Shown: positions 45,736 to 55,335, counted from the first letter of the stretch. The stretch is DNA of 59,512 nucleotides from Clavibacter michiganensis (GCF_002151125.1 NZ_MDJZ01000002.1:1-59512), one strand, 5' to 3'. Numbers and translations are program-made. The notes: generated by a model not told the origin, from the sequence alone.

Positions 45736-45741
45736 ATCTTA
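45736..45741 (-). promoter_or_regulatory. Candidate -10 box for leaderless M20 gene
   Basis: TAAGAT on the minus strand with 7 bases to ATG 45728. The gap to the divergent GTG 45769 is only 40 bases. Confidence 0.55.
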
Positions 45742-45768
45742 GATTCACTCCAGGCAAGGACGAGAGAC

Positions 45769-46365
45769 GTGGCGAAGCAGCACACCCCCGCAGAGACCCC
45801 CTCCGAGACGAGCGCCACGGCGCCCGTCGACGGCCGCACGGCCGACGGGAAGAAGGGCCCCACCCCGACCCGTCGGGAGCGGGAGGCCGCGAACCTCCGC
45901 CCGCTCGTGCCCCAGGACCGCAAGCTCGCGGCGCAGCAGGCCAAGGAGAAGGCGCGTGAGGCGCGCGCTCGGGCCAACGCCGGCATGGCCGCGGGCGACG
46001 AGCGCTACCTGCCCGTCCGGGACAAGGGCCCGCAGAAGCGCTTCGCCCGCGACGTCGTGGACGCCCGCTGGAGCGTCGGCGAGCTGCTCCTGCCCGTGAT
46101 GGGCGTCGTCGTGGTCCTCACCTTCGTGCTGCCGAACCTGTCGGCCATCCCGCTGCTGTCGATCTACGTGTTCGTCATCGCGGCGATCATCGACGCGTAC
46201 TTCACCGGTCGCCGTGTCCGTGCCGCCATCGTCGCGCGCGTCGGCGCCGACCGCGTCGAGCGCGGGATCCGCTGGTACACCGGCATGCGCACCATCCAGA
46301 TGCGCCCCATGCGCCTGCCCAAGCCGCAGGTGAAGCGGCGCGAGAAGGTCACCTTCAGCGCCTGA
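45769..46365 (+). CDS. DUF3043 family membrane protein
   Basis: 198 aa from GTG 45769. A charged N-terminal half carries the DUF3043 pattern GPTPTRREREAANLRPLVP and a YLPVRDKGPQKRFARDVVDAR block. Two membrane helices (about 105-123 and 125-142) follow, then a basic C-terminus. Function unknown. It is divergent from the M20 gene within 40 bases. Confidence 0.92.
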   Translation: MAKQHTPAETPSETSATAPVDGRTADGKKGPTPTRREREAANLRPLVPQDRKLAAQQAKEKAREARARANAGMAAGDERYLPVRDKGPQKRFARDVVDARWSVGELLLPVMGVVVVLTFVLPNLSAIPLLSIYVFVIAAIIDAYFTGRRVRAAIVARVGADRVERGIRWYTGMRTIQMRPMRLPKPQVKRREKVTFSA

Positions 46366-46402
46366 CCGGCCGTGGGCTCGGCGGCGGCCGCAGCTCCGAG
46401 GG

Positions 46403-47434
46403 TCAGCCCCGTCGGATGCGGGCGAGGCCGGCGTTGATCGAGCGGGCCCAGAGCGGACCGCGGTAGAGGAACGCCGTGTAGCCCTGCACGAGGGTGGCGC
46501 CGGCGTCGAGGCGCGCCTGGACGTCCGCGGCCGTGTCGACGCCGCCGACCGAGATGACGCAGGCGTCCTCCGGCAGCGCCCGACGCAGGATCCCGAGGAC
46601 CTCGAGCGACCGCGCCGCCAGCGGCGCACCGGAGAGCCCGCCCGCGCCGGCCGCGTCGACGACGCTCGCCCCGGTGCGGAGCCCCTCCCGGGAGAGCGTG
46701 GTGTTCGTGGCGATGACCCCGGCGAGGCCCAGCTCGGTCGCGAGCCCGGCGATCCGCTCGACCTCGGCGTCCTGCAGGTCGGGCGCGATCTTCACGAGGA
46801 CGGGAACGCCGGCGGCTGCGTCGCGGATGCTCGTCAGCAGCGGCCGCAGGAGCTCGATCTCCTGCAGGCCGCGGAGCCCCGGGGTGTTCGGCGAGCTGAC
46901 GTTGACCGCCAGGTAGTCGGCGACGGGGGCGACGAGGCGCGTCGTCCGCACGTAGTCGGCCACCGCGTCCTCGACGGCGACCGCCCGGGTCTTGCCCATG
47001 TTGACGCCGATGACAGGCCGGTCGCTCCGGATCCGCAGGCGGCGGAGCCGGTCGGCGAGGGCGGCCGCTCCCCCGTTGTTGAAGCCCATCCGGTTGATGA
47101 CGGCGCGGTCCTCGATGAGGCGGAAGAGACGCGGACGCGGGTTGCCGGGCTGCGCCTCGGCGGTGACGGTGCCGACCTCCACGTGGCCGAAGCCGAGCTG
47201 GCCGAGGCCGAGCGCGGCCTCGGCGTCCTTGTCGAAGCCCGCCGCGACGCCGAAGGGCGACGGGAAGCGGAGGCCGAGGGCGTCGACCGCGAGCGACGGA
47301 TCCGGTGCGGTCAGCCGCCGGGCGATCCAGCCGAGGCCGGACGGCGGGAGGAGGGAGATGGCCGTGGACGCGAGGTGGTGGGCGTCCTCCGGGTCCATGC
47401 GCGACAGGACCGTGCGGAAGAGGAGGGGATACAT
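46403..47434 (-). CDS. pyrD: Dihydroorotate dehydrogenase (quinone), class 2
   Basis: 343 aa from ATG 47434. The N-terminal membrane-association helices (about 1-30) mark class 2. FMN-binding and catalytic segments include GFGHVEVGTVT, NRMGFNNGG and NVSSPNTPGLRGLQ, whose serine is the class 2 base. It oxidises dihydroorotate to orotate and feeds electrons to the quinone pool. GTG 47440 is two codons earlier but would lie upstream of the predicted start point (TAGCCT, then 7 bases to ATG 47434). Confidence 0.96.
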   Translation of the reverse strand: MYPLLFRTVLSRMDPEDAHHLASTAISLLPPSGLGWIARRLTAPDPSLAVDALGLRFPSPFGVAAGFDKDAEAALGLGQLGFGHVEVGTVTAEAQPGNPRPRLFRLIEDRAVINRMGFNNGGAAALADRLRRLRIRSDRPVIGVNMGKTRAVAVEDAVADYVRTTRLVAPVADYLAVNVSSPNTPGLRGLQEIELLRPLLTSIRDAAAGVPVLVKIAPDLQDAEVERIAGLATELGLAGVIATNTTLSREGLRTGASVVDAAGAGGLSGAPLAARSLEVLGILRRALPEDACVISVGGVDTAADVQARLDAGATLVQGYTAFLYRGPLWARSINAGLARIRRG

Positions 47435-47441
47435 CGGCACC

Positions 47442-47447
47442 AGGCTA
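47442..47447 (-). promoter_or_regulatory. Candidate -10 box for leaderless pyrD
   Basis: TAGCCT on the minus strand with 7 bases to ATG 47434. Confidence 0.5.
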
Positions 47448-47474
47448 GCGCCTGGACGGGCACCCGTCGGCGGC

Positions 47475-47493
47475 CCGCGCGTGCGTCGCGCGG
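47475..47493 (-). terminator. Terminator of nrdR
   Basis: A perfect 7-bp CCGCGCG/CGCGCGG stem with a 5-base loop, 4 bases after the nrdR stop. Confidence 0.6.
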
Positions 47494-47497
47494 GGGG

Positions 47498-47971
47498 TCA
47501 GAGCGCGTCGGCGTCGGAGGCCGCGGCGTGCGCCACGCGCAGCTGCGCGATGGCCGACTCGAAGTCGTCGAGCGAGTCGAAGCCCTGGTAGACGCTGGCG
47601 AAGCGGAGGTACGCGACCTCGTCCAGCTCGCGGAGCGGCGGCAGGATCGACAGGCCGATGTCGTTCGCCTCGATCTGCGACGCGCCCGTGGCCCGGATCG
47701 CCTCCTCCACGCGCTGCGCGAGGACGGCGAGATCCGTGTCCGTGACCGGACGGCCCTGGCAGGCCTTGCGGACGCCCGTGACGATCTTCTCGCGGCTGAA
47801 CGGCTCGACGACGCCGTTGCGCTTGATCACGCTGAGGCTCGCGGTCTCCGTGGTGCTGAAGCGGCGGCCGCACTCGGGGCACTGCCGGCGCCGGCGGATC
47901 GACAGGCCGTCGTCGCTCGTGCGGGAGTCGACGACGCGGGAGTCGGGGTGGCGGCAGAAGGGGCAGAACAT
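47498..47971 (-). CDS. nrdR: Transcriptional repressor NrdR
   Basis: 157 aa. The N-terminal zinc ribbon has C3, C6, C31 and C34 (CPFC and CPEC) and RRRRQC. The ATP-cone (about 47-137) begins [17 protein letters not shown]. It represses ribonucleotide reductase genes in response to dATP; none lie in this window. A TATCCT box sits 9 bases before the ATG in the 17-base gap after hisD, so it may have its own promoter. Confidence 0.97.
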   Translation of the reverse strand: MFCPFCRHPDSRVVDSRTSDDGLSIRRRRQCPECGRRFSTTETASLSVIKRNGVVEPFSREKIVTGVRKACQGRPVTDTDLAVLAQRVEEAIRATGASQIEANDIGLSILPPLRELDEVAYLRFASVYQGFDSLDDFESAIAQLRVAHAAASDADAL

Positions 47972-47980
47972 CGTGTGCCC

Positions 47981-47986
47981 AGGATA
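47981..47986 (-). promoter_or_regulatory. Candidate -10 box of nrdR
   Basis: TATCCT on the minus strand, 9 bases before ATG 47971, squeezed between hisD and nrdR. Confidence 0.4.
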
Positions 47987-47988
47987 CG

Positions 47989-49296
47989 TCAGCTGGTGAG
48001 GCGGGCCGTCACCGCGTCGCCGTGCGCGGGCAGGTCCTCGGCCCGGCTGAGCGCGACGATCATCGGCTCGGCCTCGCGCAGCGCGGCCGCGTCGTAGCGC
48101 ACGACCTGCTGCGGGCGGAGGAACGTGTAGGCGCCGAGGCCCGAGCCGAAGCGCGCCTGGCCGCCCGTGGGGAGCACATGGTTGGATCCGGCGAGGTAGT
48201 CGCCGAGGCTGACCGGCGAGTGCGGCCCCAGGAAGATCGCGCCGGCGCTGTGCAGGTGCGCGAGGAGGGCATCCGGGTCGGCGGTCTGCACGGAGAGGTG
48301 CTCCGGGCCGTAGGCGTCGCTGTAGCGGCAGGCGGTCGCGAGGTCGTCGACCACGAGGATCGCCGACTGGGGGCCGGTGAGCGCCTGGCCGACGCGGACC
48401 GCGTGGCCGGTCGTCGCGGCCAGCGCCTCGACCTCGGCGTCGACCGCGCGGGCGAGGTCGGGCGAGTCGGTGACGAGGACCGACGCGGCCATCTCGTCGT
48501 GCTCCGCCTGGCTGACGAGGTCGGCGGCGACGAGTCGGGCGTCGGCGTGGGCGTCCGCGATGACGAGGATCTCGGTCGTGCCGGCCTCGGAGTCGATGCC
48601 GGTGACGCCGCGGACCACGCGCTTGGCGGCGGCGACGTAGATGTTGCCGGGCCCGGTGACGACGTCGACGGGCTCGAGGCCGAGGTCGGGGACGCCGTGC
48701 GCGAAGGCGCCGATCGCTCCCGCGCCGCCCATGGCGTAGACCTCGTCGACGCCGAGGAGGCCGGCGGCGCCGAGGATGACGGGGTGCACGGATCCGCCGT
48801 GCGCGGCCTGCGCGGGCGAGGCGAGCGCGATGCTCGACACGCCCGCGACCTGCGCAGCCACGACGTTCATCACGACGCTCGACGGGTAGACCGCCTTGCC
48901 GCCGGGGACGTAGAGGCCGACGCGGCGGACCGGCTGCCAGCGCTGGACGATGGTGCCGCCCGGCACCACGGTGGTGGTGGTCTCCGGCGGGACCTGCGCG
49001 GCCGAGCCCAGGCGGACGCGGCGGATGGCCTCCTCGAGCGCGGCGCGGACGGCCGGGTCGAGCCCGTCCACGGCCGCGGCGATCGCGTCCGCCGGGACGC
49101 GCAGCGACTCCGGGCGCACCCTGTCGAGCCGCTCCGCCTGGTCGAGCAGGGCGGCGCTCCCGCGGGTGCGCACGTCCTCGACGAGCTCGCGCGCGACGTC
49201 CAGCGCGACGGCGACGTCGGTGACCGGACGCGGGAGGAGGTCGAGCAGGTCGGCGGTGCTGGGCGTGGTGCCGCGGAGGTCCTGGATGCGCATCAT
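47989..49296 (-). CDS. hisD: Histidinol dehydrogenase
   Basis: 435 aa. It performs the last two oxidations of histidine synthesis. Visible motifs are [19 protein letters not shown] (near 125-143), [14 protein letters not shown], the zinc-site region [11 protein letters not shown] (near 262-272) and the catalytic YGPEHLS. No other his genes follow. The first of two ATG codons (49296) is used; TAGACT lies 9 bases before it. Confidence 0.97.
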   Translation of the reverse strand: MMRIQDLRGTTPSTADLLDLLPRPVTDVAVALDVARELVEDVRTRGSAALLDQAERLDRVRPESLRVPADAIAAAVDGLDPAVRAALEEAIRRVRLGSAAQVPPETTTTVVPGGTIVQRWQPVRRVGLYVPGGKAVYPSSVVMNVVAAQVAGVSSIALASPAQAAHGGSVHPVILGAAGLLGVDEVYAMGGAGAIGAFAHGVPDLGLEPVDVVTGPGNIYVAAAKRVVRGVTGIDSEAGTTEILVIADAHADARLVAADLVSQAEHDEMAASVLVTDSPDLARAVDAEVEALAATTGHAVRVGQALTGPQSAILVVDDLATACRYSDAYGPEHLSVQTADPDALLAHLHSAGAIFLGPHSPVSLGDYLAGSNHVLPTGGQARFGSGLGAYTFLRPQQVVRYDAAALREAEPMIVALSRAEDLPAHGDAVTARLTS

Positions 49297-49305
49297 GACT
49301 CCGGA

Positions 49306-49311
49306 AGTCTA
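49306..49311 (-). promoter_or_regulatory. Candidate -10 box of hisD
   Basis: TAGACT on the minus strand, 9 bases before ATG 49296, giving a near-leaderless start with GGAG inside the gap. Confidence 0.4.
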
Positions 49312-49340
49312 CCGAGCGGGCGCCCGCGCGATCCGGCCGC

Positions 49341-49346
49341 TAGCGT
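49341..49346 (+). promoter_or_regulatory. Candidate -10 box for leaderless flavin reductase gene
   Basis: TAGCGT ends 8 bases before ATG 49355. It is divergent from the hisD box, 29 bases away. Confidence 0.45.
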
Positions 49347-49354
49347 CTCGAGGC

Positions 49355-49870
49355 ATGGACGCGCACCCCGCCACCACGCTCGCCGATGCCCCCGGCCAGG
49401 CCGCCTTCCGCGCCGCGTTCCGTCGCCACGCCGCGGGCGTCGCGGTCGTCACGACCCGGGACGCCCAGGGCTCGCCCGTCGGGTTCACGGCCACGTCGCT
49501 CGCCTCGGTGTCGGCGGATCCGCCGCTCGCCAGCTTCAGCCTGGCCCGCACCGCCTCCAGCGCCGAGGCCATCGCGGCGGCCGACCACGTGGCCGTCCAC
49601 GTGCTCGGCGCCCGCGACCGGCACCTGGCCGAGCGGCTGAGCGGGCCGGCGTCCGAGCGATTCGCGGGCGACCACTGGTCCCCCGGGCCGCACGGCCTGC
49701 CCGTGCTCGCGGGCGGGACGGCGCTCCTGGTGGCCCGGATCGTCGAGCGGGTCCCCGTCCACGACGCGATCGTGGTGGTGGTGCGGATAGAGGACGGCGG
49801 CCCCGGCCTCGACGACGAGCCCCTCGTCTACCACGCGCGCCGCTACCTCCGGCCGGGGCCCGAGGCCTGA
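49355..49870 (+). CDS. Flavin reductase domain protein
   Basis: 171 aa, FMN-binding split-barrel type. Family features are FRRHAAGVAVVTTRDAQG, GFTATSLASVSADPPLASFSL (about 48-68) and a C-terminal PLVYHARRYLR. Such proteins supply reduced flavin to partner monooxygenases or act as oxidoreductases; no partner gene is adjacent. It is divergent from hisD and convergent with dnaE, 31 bases apart. Confidence 0.92.
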   Translation: MDAHPATTLADAPGQAAFRAAFRRHAAGVAVVTTRDAQGSPVGFTATSLASVSADPPLASFSLARTASSAEAIAAADHVAVHVLGARDRHLAERLSGPASERFAGDHWSPGPHGLPVLAGGTALLVARIVERVPVHDAIVVVVRIEDGGPGLDDEPLVYHARRYLRPGPEA

Positions 49871-49901
49871 CGCCGGGCCGACCGGGAGCCGGCCACCCGG
49901 A

Positions 49902-52900
49902 TCAGCCCAGGCAGTTCGGGCCGAGCAGGGACTTGAGCTCGCCGTAGAGATCCGCGCTCACCGTCACCGGGTACGGGATCTCGAACACGCGGCCGCTGTC
50001 GCCCTTGATGAGCTGCAGCCGCACCTCGGTGTCGCCCGAGTGGCGGATCAGCACGTCGTTGAGCCCCATGACCGTCTCGGTCGTGGCGCGGTTCTCGGCG
50101 AGGCTGATGAGCAGCGGGCCCGAGCCGAGGCTCTGCCCGAGGTCGGGCTGGAACATCGAGAACGCGTGGATGTTCATGCCGTCGTCGCGCGTGGACACCC
50201 GGCCGCGGATCACCACGACGGTGTCGCCCTGCAGGGCCGGCGCGAACTCCTGGTACGCCTTGCCCATGAACATGCAGGTGATCTCGCCGCCGAAGTCCTC
50301 GAGCTGCACCATGCCGTACTGGTTGCCCGAGTTCCGCGCCGTGCGGTGCTGCACGCTGGTGAGGAGGCCGGCCAGGGTGACCGTCTCCCCGTCCATCGAG
50401 GCGTCCGTCGCCAGCAGCTCGGCGATGCCCGTCGAGGCGAGCTTCGCCAGCGGGATCTCGAGCCCGGCGAGCGGATGGTCGGACACGTAGAGGCCCAGCA
50501 TCTCCCGCTCGAACGCGAGCTTGTCGCGCTTCGCCCACTCGGGCCGCTCGGGCACCTTGCGCGCGTGCTGCGGCTCGTCCCAGAGGCTGTCGAAGTCGAA
50601 GCCGACCTGCCCGTTCATGGCCGCGCGCTTGTCGCTGACGGAGGCGTCGATCATGCCCTCGTGCACCTCGAGGAGCGCACGCCGGGTGTCGCCCAGCGAG
50701 TCGAACGCCCCGGCCTTGATGAGCGACTCGACCGTGCGCTTGTTCGCCACCGGCAGCGGCACCTTCTTGAGGAAGTCGTCGAACGACTCGAACGCGCCCT
50801 GCTCGGTGCGCGCGCCGCGGAGCGCCTCGACCACGTTCGCGCCGACGTTCCGCACCGCACCCAGGCCGAAGCGGATGTCGGCGCCGGCCGCCGCGAAGAA
50901 CCCGATGGACTCGTTGACGTCCGGCGGGAGCACCTTGATGCCCATGCGGCGGCACTCGTTGAGGTAGAGCGCCATCTTGTCCTTGGAGTCGCCGACGCTC
51001 GTGAGGAGCGCGGCCATGTACTCGGCCGGGTAGTGCGCCTTGAGGTACGCGGTCCAGTACGACACGACGCCGTACGCCGCGGAGTGCGCCTTGTTGAACG
51101 CGTAGTCGGAGAACGGCAGCAGGATGTCCCAGAGCGCCTTGACCGCGGCCATCGAGTAGCCGTTGTCCTTCATGCCCTGCGAGAAGCCCTCGAACTGCTT
51201 GTCCAGCTCCGACTTCTTCTTCTTGCCCATCGCGCGGCGGAGGAGGTCGGCCTGCGCCAGGGTGAAGCCGGCGAGCTTCTGCGCGACCGACATCACCTGC
51301 TCCTGGTACACGATGAGGCCGTGCGTGGTGCCGAGCACCTCGCGCAGCGGCTCCTCGAGCTCCGGGTGGATGGGGGTGATCTCCTGCAGCCCGTTCTTGC
51401 GCAGCGCGTAGTTCGTGTGCGAGTTCGCGCCCATGGGGCCGGGCCGGTAGAGCGCGATGACGGCCGAGATGTCCTCGAAGTTGTCCGGCTTCATCATGCG
51501 CAGGAGCGAGCGCATGGGACCGCCGTCGAGCTGGAAGACGCCGAGCGTGTCGCCGCGGGCCAGCAGGTCGTACGCGCCCTGGTCGTCGAGCCCCAGGTCC
51601 TCGAGCACCAGCTTCTCGCCGCGGTTCGACTCGATGTTGTTCAGCGCGTCGTCGATGATCGTGAGGTTCCGCAGACCCAGGAAGTCCATCTTGATCAGGC
51701 CGAGCGACTCGCACGCCGGGTAGTCGAACTGCGTGACGATCTGGCCGTCCTGCTCCCGCTTCATGATCGGGATGATGTCGATGAGCGGCTCGCTCGACAT
51801 GATGACGCCGGCCGCGTGCACGCCCCACTGGCGCTTGAGGTTCTCGATGCCCTGCGCCGTCTCGAACACCTTCTGCGCCTCGGGGTCCATCGCGAGCACC
51901 TCGCGGAAGTCCCCCGCCTCGCGGTAGCGCGGGTGGTCGGTGTCGAGGATCCCGGACAGCGGGATGTCCTTGCCCATGATCGCGGGCGGCATGGCCTTGG
52001 TGAGCTTGTCGCCCATGGAGAACGGGTAGCCCAGCACGCGGCTGGAGTCCTTGAGCGCCTGCTTGGCCTTGATGGTGCCGTACGTGACGATCTGCGCGAC
52101 GCGCTCGTCGCCGTACTTGTCGGTCACGTACCGGATGACCTCGCCGCGGCGACGGTCGTCGAAGTCGACGTCGAAGTCGGGCATGGAGACGCGGTCGGGG
52201 TTGAGGAACCGCTCGAACAGGAGGCCGTGCTCCAGCGGATCGAGGTCGGTGATGCCCATCGCGTACGCGACCATCGACCCGGCGCCGGATCCGCGGCCGG
52301 GACCCACGCGGATCCCGTTCTCCTTGGACCAGTTGATGAAGTCGGCGACGACGAGGAAGTACCCCGGGAAGCCCATCTGCGCGATGACGCCGACCTCGTA
52401 GTCGGCGCGCTTGCGCACGTCGTCGGAGAAGCCGCGCGGGTAGCGCCGGACGAGGCCGCGCTCGACCTCCTTGACGAACCAGGTCTGCTCGCTCTCGCCC
52501 TCGGGCACCGGGTAGCGCGGCATGTAGTTGGCGGACTCGTTGAACTGGACGTCGCACCGCTCGGCGATGAGGAGCGTGTTGTCGCACGCCTCCTCGTGGT
52601 CGCGGAAGAGGTGGCGCATCTGCTGCGCGGTCTTCAGGTAGAACTCGTCGGCGTCGAACTTGAAGCGGTTCGGGTCGTCGAGCGTGGTGCCGGACTGCAC
52701 GCACAGGAGCGCCGCGTGGCTCGTCGCGTCGTGCTCGTGCGTGTAGTGCAGGTCGTTCGTGGCGACCAGCGGGAGGTCGAGGTCCTTCGCGAGGCGGAGG
52801 AGGTCGCTCATGATCCGGCGCTCGATGCCGAGGCCGTGGTCCATGATCTCGCAGAAGTAGTTCCCGGCCCCGAAGATGTCGCGGTAGTCGCTCGCGGCCT

Positions 52901-53414
52901 TGACGGCCTCGTCGTACTGGCCGAGGCGGAGGCGCGTCTGGACCTCGCCCGACGGGCAGCCGGTGGTGGCGATGAGGCCCTTGGCGTAGGTGCTGAGGAG
53001 CTCCCGGTCCATGCGGGGCTTGAAGTAGTAGCCCTCGAGCGACGCGCGCGACGAGAGGCGGAACAGGTTGTGCATGCCCTCGGTCGTCTCGGCGAGCATC
53101 GTGAGGTGCGTGTAGGCGCCGGACCCGGAGACGTCGTCCCGGCCGCCGTCGCCCCAGCGGACGCGGGTGCGGTCGGCGCGGTGCGTGCCCGGCGTGATGT
53201 ACGCCTCGGTGCCGATGATCGGCTTGACGCCCGCGGCCTTCGCCTGCTTCCAGAAGTCGAACGCACCGAACACGTTGCCGTGGTCGGTGATGGCGACGGC
53301 GGGCATCCTCTGCTCCGCGGCGGCCTGGACGAGCGGGCCGACGCGGGCCGCACCGTCGAGCATCGAGTACTCGCTGTGGACGTGGAGGTGGACGAACGAG
53401 TCGTTGCGGGGCAC
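49902..53414 (-). CDS. dnaE: DNA polymerase III alpha subunit
   Basis: 1170 aa, DnaE1 type and replicative. The N-terminal PHP domain has its metal-ligand motif intact (FVHLHVHSEYSMLDG, residues 7-21), consistent with the intrinsic proofreading exonuclease known from Mycobacterium DnaE1. Polymerase aspartates D413 and D415 are in MPDFDVDFDD. The tandem HhH, OB-fold (about 1000-1080) and C-terminal tau-binding region follow. The start is GTG 53414 with AGAAGAGA upstream. Confidence 0.98.
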   Translation of the reverse strand: MPRNDSFVHLHVHSEYSMLDGAARVGPLVQAAAEQRMPAVAITDHGNVFGAFDFWKQAKAAGVKPIIGTEAYITPGTHRADRTRVRWGDGGRDDVSGSGAYTHLTMLAETTEGMHNLFRLSSRASLEGYYFKPRMDRELLSTYAKGLIATTGCPSGEVQTRLRLGQYDEAVKAASDYRDIFGAGNYFCEIMDHGLGIERRIMSDLLRLAKDLDLPLVATNDLHYTHEHDATSHAALLCVQSGTTLDDPNRFKFDADEFYLKTAQQMRHLFRDHEEACDNTLLIAERCDVQFNESANYMPRYPVPEGESEQTWFVKEVERGLVRRYPRGFSDDVRKRADYEVGVIAQMGFPGYFLVVADFINWSKENGIRVGPGRGSGAGSMVAYAMGITDLDPLEHGLLFERFLNPDRVSMPDFDVDFDDRRRGEVIRYVTDKYGDERVAQIVTYGTIKAKQALKDSSRVLGYPFSMGDKLTKAMPPAIMGKDIPLSGILDTDHPRYREAGDFREVLAMDPEAQKVFETAQGIENLKRQWGVHAAGVIMSSEPLIDIIPIMKREQDGQIVTQFDYPACESLGLIKMDFLGLRNLTIIDDALNNIESNRGEKLVLEDLGLDDQGAYDLLARGDTLGVFQLDGGPMRSLLRMMKPDNFEDISAVIALYRPGPMGANSHTNYALRKNGLQEITPIHPELEEPLREVLGTTHGLIVYQEQVMSVAQKLAGFTLAQADLLRRAMGKKKKSELDKQFEGFSQGMKDNGYSMAAVKALWDILLPFSDYAFNKAHSAAYGVVSYWTAYLKAHYPAEYMAALLTSVGDSKDKMALYLNECRRMGIKVLPPDVNESIGFFAAAGADIRFGLGAVRNVGANVVEALRGARTEQGAFESFDDFLKKVPLPVANKRTVESLIKAGAFDSLGDTRRALLEVHEGMIDASVSDKRAAMNGQVGFDFDSLWDEPQHARKVPERPEWAKRDKLAFEREMLGLYVSDHPLAGLEIPLAKLASTGIAELLATDASMDGETVTLAGLLTSVQHRTARNSGNQYGMVQLEDFGGEITCMFMGKAYQEFAPALQGDTVVVIRGRVSTRDDGMNIHAFSMFQPDLGQSLGSGPLLISLAENRATTETVMGLNDVLIRHSGDTEVRLQLIKGDSGRVFEIPYPVTVSADLYGELKSLLGPNCLG

Positions 53415-53448
53415 GGGTCTCTTCTACTGGTCGATCGGCGGTGTGGCC

Positions 53449-53454
53449 ATCATA
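53449..53454 (-). promoter_or_regulatory. Candidate -10 box of dnaE
   Basis: TATGAT on the minus strand in the 76-base gap after the pseudouridine synthase gene. It predicts a leader of about 27 bases. Confidence 0.4.
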
Positions 53455-53490
53455 GGCAGGCTCCGGGAGGCCCCTCGGGCGTGTCGCGCG

Positions 53491-54408
53491 TCAGTCCCGC
53501 AGCACGTCGAGCGCGTGCTGCAGGTCCGCCGGGTAGGTGCTCGAGAACGACGTGCGATCGCCCGTGGCGGGGTGCGTGATCTCGAGCCGCATCGCGTGCA
53601 GCCACTGCCGATGCAGCTCCAGCTGGGCGGAGATGGTGGGATCGGCGCCGTACATCGCGTCGCCGACGCAGGGGTGGCGCTGTGCGGCCATGTGCACGCG
53701 GATCTGGTGCGTGCGACCGGTCTCCAGGTGCACCTCGAGCAGCGCCGCGCGCCGGAAGGCCTCGAGCGTCTCGTAGTGCGTGACGGACGGCTTGCCGTCG
53801 GCGGTGACCGCGAACTTCCAGTCGCTGCGGGGGTGGCGGCCGATGGGCGCGTCGATGGTGCCGGCGAGCGGATCCGGATGCCCCTGGACGACGGCGTGGT
53901 AGACCTTCTCGACCTCGCGGTCGTGGAACTGCCGCTTGAGCTCCGCGTAGGCGCGCTCGGTCTTGGCCACCACCATCAGGCCGCTCGTGCCGGCGTCCAG
54001 CCGGTGGACGATGCCCTTCCGCTCCTCGGCTCCCGAGGTGCTGAGGCGGAATCCGGCGGCGGCCAGCGCGCCGAGGACGGTGGGTCCGGTCCAGCCGACG
54101 CTCGGGTGGGCCGCGACGCCGACGGGCTTGTCGACCACGACGATGTCGTCGTCGTCGTGGACGATGCCGAGGTCCGGCACCGCGAGCGGCACGACGGAGG
54201 GCTCCTGTCGGGGCTGCCAGGTGACGGCGAGCATGGATCCCCCGACGAGCCGGTCGGACTTGCCGGCGTCGCGCCCGTCCTGCGTCACGCCGCCGGACTC
54301 CGCGACCTCGGCCGCGAAGCTGCGGGAGAAGCCGAGGAGGCGGGCGAGGCCCGCGTCGACGCGCTGCCCGTCGAGCCCGTCGGGGACGGGGATCGTGCGG
54401 TGCTCCAT
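53491..54408 (-). CDS. RluA family pseudouridine synthase (RluD-like)
   Basis: 305 aa. An S4 RNA-binding domain (about 13-65) precedes the catalytic domain. The catalytic Asp is D138 in [10 protein letters not shown], and [11 protein letters not shown] is also typical. It converts uridines to pseudouridine in rRNA, by homology in 23S helix 69. The ATG has AGAGGT 8 bases upstream. It precedes dnaE as in other actinobacteria, but the lspA gene usually found upstream is not here. Confidence 0.94.
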   Translation of the reverse strand: MEHRTIPVPDGLDGQRVDAGLARLLGFSRSFAAEVAESGGVTQDGRDAGKSDRLVGGSMLAVTWQPRQEPSVVPLAVPDLGIVHDDDDIVVVDKPVGVAAHPSVGWTGPTVLGALAAAGFRLSTSGAEERKGIVHRLDAGTSGLMVVAKTERAYAELKRQFHDREVEKVYHAVVQGHPDPLAGTIDAPIGRHPRSDWKFAVTADGKPSVTHYETLEAFRRAALLEVHLETGRTHQIRVHMAAQRHPCVGDAMYGADPTISAQLELHRQWLHAMRLEITHPATGDRTSFSSTYPADLQHALDVLRD

Positions 54409-54470
54409 CGGGTGACCTCTTCCGGTGCGGTGCTGGGTCGTGCGGCGGCCGTGCGGGCTGCGCGAACGAC

Positions 54471-54523
54471 GACGGCGACGCGGGACCCGTGGCTCGCTCG
54501 AGCCGGGGTCCCACGCCGCCGTC
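54471..54523 (-). terminator. Terminator of divIVA
   Basis: Two 18-base arms (54471-54488 and 54506-54523) pair with two mismatches. The 17-base loop contains a further GGCTCG/CGAGCC stem. It begins 19 bases after the divIVA stop. Confidence 0.75.
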
Positions 54524-54542
54524 GGGCGCGCGGGGTGCTGTG

Positions 54543-55196
54543 CTAGTTGCCGAACGAGGCGGTGGCGGGCGCCTCGCTGGAACCGGCGGCGTCCAGCTCG
54601 CGGAGCTGGCCCTCGATGTAGCCCTTGAGCTTGGTGCGGTACTCGCGCTCGAACGTGCGGAGCTCGTCGATGCGCCCCTCGAGGACCTGGCGCTCCTTCT
54701 CCAGGACGGCGGTCTTCGAGCGCTGCTCGGCCTCTGCCTCTGCGGCGATGCGCGCGGCCGTGGCGTGCGCCTCGGCGACGAGCGCGTCGCGCTTCTCGAC
54801 GCCCTCGCGGACGTGCTCCTCGTGGAGCTTGCGGGCGAGCTTCAGCAGGCTGCTCGTGCTGGAGGTCTCGTCGTCCTCGTCGGCGGCGGCGGGCGCCGGG
54901 GCGACGACGGGGGCCGGTGCCGGCTCGGGCTCGGGGGTGGGCTCGGGCTCGGCGACGACCGCGGGCTGCTCGACCGCGGCGGGCGCGGGAGCGGGGGTGT
55001 CGATGGCCGTGGTCGCGGCGGGGGCGGCATCGCCCGAACCGAGGCGCTGGCGCAGCTCCTCGTTCTCCTGGTGGAGGCGTCGCAGCTCGACGACCACCTC
55101 GTCGAGGAAGTCGTCGACCTCGTCCTGGTCGTATCCCTCGCGGAACTTGGTCGGCTGGAAACGCTTGTTGACGACGTCTTCAGGAGTGAGAGCCAT
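54543..55196 (-). CDS. divIVA: Polar growth / cell-shape coiled-coil protein DivIVA (Wag31)
   Basis: 217 aa. The conserved membrane-binding N-terminus is [34 protein letters not shown] split over residues 1-34, leading to a first coiled coil to about 55. A Pro/Ala/Glu-rich linker (about 58-108) precedes a second long coiled coil (about 115-200). In actinobacteria it marks the poles and directs new wall growth. ATG 55196 begins the conserved N-terminus. A strong terminator follows. Confidence 0.96.
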   Translation of the reverse strand: MALTPEDVVNKRFQPTKFREGYDQDEVDDFLDEVVVELRRLHQENEELRQRLGSGDAAPAATTAIDTPAPAPAAVEQPAVVAEPEPTPEPEPAPAPVVAPAPAAADEDDETSSTSSLLKLARKLHEEHVREGVEKRDALVAEAHATAARIAAEAEAEQRSKTAVLEKERQVLEGRIDELRTFEREYRTKLKGYIEGQLRELDAAGSSEAPATASFGN

Positions 55197-55227
55197 GGCC
55201 TGCCACCTCTTTTGTGCGTAGAGCGGG

Positions 55228-55243
55228 GTCCGCACGAGCGGAC
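55228..55243 (-). promoter_or_regulatory. Leader hairpin of divIVA
   Basis: A perfect 6-bp GTCCGC/GCGGAC stem with a 4-base loop in the predicted 5' leader, about 15 bases upstream of the ribosome site. Confidence 0.3.
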
Positions 55244-55269
55244 GGGGATTCGGGACAACGTGCGACCCA

Positions 55270-55275
55270 ACGCTA
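55270..55275 (-). promoter_or_regulatory. Candidate -10 box of divIVA
   Basis: TAGCGT within TGATAGCGT on the minus strand. It predicts a leader of about 65 bases. Confidence 0.4.
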
Positions 55276-55335
55276 TCAGCGGAACGCGTCGGTCCGGGGA
55301 CCGCGGCACGGATCGGCGGACGCGGGGTCGGGACC

